Below, piece after piece: positions 63,786 to 64,000 of a DNA stretch of 64,000 nt (its first letter is position 1; each line of letters begins with the position of its first letter). The notes beneath the pieces were generated by a model, which was not told the DNA's origin, made no database searches, and worked only from the letters and a program-made list of their open reading frames with translations. Position numbers and translations under genes: made by a program. The DNA is from Veillonella intestinalis. GTDB taxonomy: Bacteria > Bacillota > Negativicutes > Veillonellales > Veillonellaceae. The stretch is from assembly GCF_943193155.1 (NCBI RefSeq), contig NZ_CALPDB010000003.1:1-64000 (forward strand). Reading direction: 5' to 3'.

Positions 63786-64000
63786 ATGACTCGTAGCATA
63801 AATAAGTCTAGTAGGTCAAATAGGGATCCAATGCTGAAATGTATGCCACGAATCTTTGGGCTTGTTTTACTATTTGCCGTTTTATTGATTAATGTAGGAT
63901 TAGCCAATATACCTGCTAAGCCCCCAGCAGGGCAGTATGTGGTGGATCAGGCTAAGGTATTATCGCAACAGGAGTTACAAACTCTAAATGCAATTGGGAC
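63786..64000 (+). CDS. TPM-domain (YgcG-like) protein, 5' part only
   Basis: Translation from the ATG at 63786 (AGGAGG 5 bases upstream) gives 71 residues before the window ends. A basic N-terminus and a hydrophobic signal or anchor (IFGLVLLFAVLLINVGLA, about residues 23-40) are followed by YVVDQAKVLSQQELQTLN, the start of a TPM phosphatase-like domain exposed outside the membrane. The pairing with LemA supports this. The 3' end lies beyond the window. Confidence 0.8.
   Translation, partial: MTRSINKSSRSNRDPMLKCMPRIFGLVLLFAVLLINVGLANIPAKPPAGQYVVDQAKVLSQQELQTLNAIG

Overview
The window looks like a chromosomal segment of a Veillonella-type bacterium (Negativicutes, diderm Firmicutes). Grounds: low GC with GGAGG-type ribosome binding sites; an SRP RNA-dnaX-ybaB-recR-bofA cluster of Firmicutes type in an otherwise anaerobic fermentative or respiring gene set; split class I fumarase, narGHJI, FixABCX and APS-reductase genes. 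The genus is inferred from gene content and protein character, not from a database match. Nothing in the window is a prophage, transposon, CRISPR array or plasmid replicon.

Layout. 1-400: 3' end of 23S rRNA, then 5S rRNA and terminator. 633-974: MazG-like protein. 1490-10573: a sulfate uptake and activation block (sulfate-binding protein, CysT, CysW, CysA, AprA, AprB, CysD, CysN) behind one strong promoter with a roughly 270-nt leader. It would carry sulfate to APS and then to sulfite; no sulfite reductase is in the window. 10769-14164: FixCXAB, an electron-bifurcating flavoprotein system in an organism with no nif genes here. 14505-19166: DUF389, tRNA-Ser(GCU), DUF554, a folate-type ECF S component and a cyclopropane fatty acid synthase. 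19589-20373: two 3' gene fragments (a methionine gamma-lyase-like gene and pyruvate:ferredoxin oxidoreductase) abutting head to head, a rearrangement or assembly scar. 20726-28223: AddB-AddA recombination nuclease. 28324-32446: a LysR regulator divergent from an aconitase-PrpF pair. 32482-36512 (minus): two orphan amino-acid binding lipoproteins and an AGCS symporter, separated by a tandemly repeated non-coding region. 36683-44046: SRP RNA, dnaX, ybaB, recR, bofA, a UvrD-type helicase carrying an inserted DEDDh exonuclease, and an RluA-family pseudouridine synthase. 44265-47485: organophosphate-type MFS transporter, aldo/keto reductase, Dps. 47917-57104: nitrate respiration (NarK, a Crp/Fnr-family regulator, NarGHJI). 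57897-59317: two-subunit fumarase. 59746-62995: Zn/Cd-type P-type ATPase and a CorA-like transporter with a GIN rather than GMN motif. 63174-64000: LemA and the start of a TPM-domain protein.

How parts work together. Nitrate genes form a small regulon: TGTGA-N6-TCAC boxes sit 41.5 bp from the inferred start points of both narG and narK, and a Crp/Fnr-family gene lies between them. The predicted narK transcript starts with a roughly 250-nt leader that can fold into a multi-stem structure and ends in an intrinsic terminator before the narK start codon: an undescribed candidate attenuator or riboswitch. A second non-coding signal is a 23-nt sequence found at the tip of two otherwise unrelated terminator hairpins (14.2 kb, plus strand; 35.0 kb, minus strand), both immediately downstream of genes in the same sense. 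These two RNA-level features and the helicase-exonuclease fusion are the most interesting observations.
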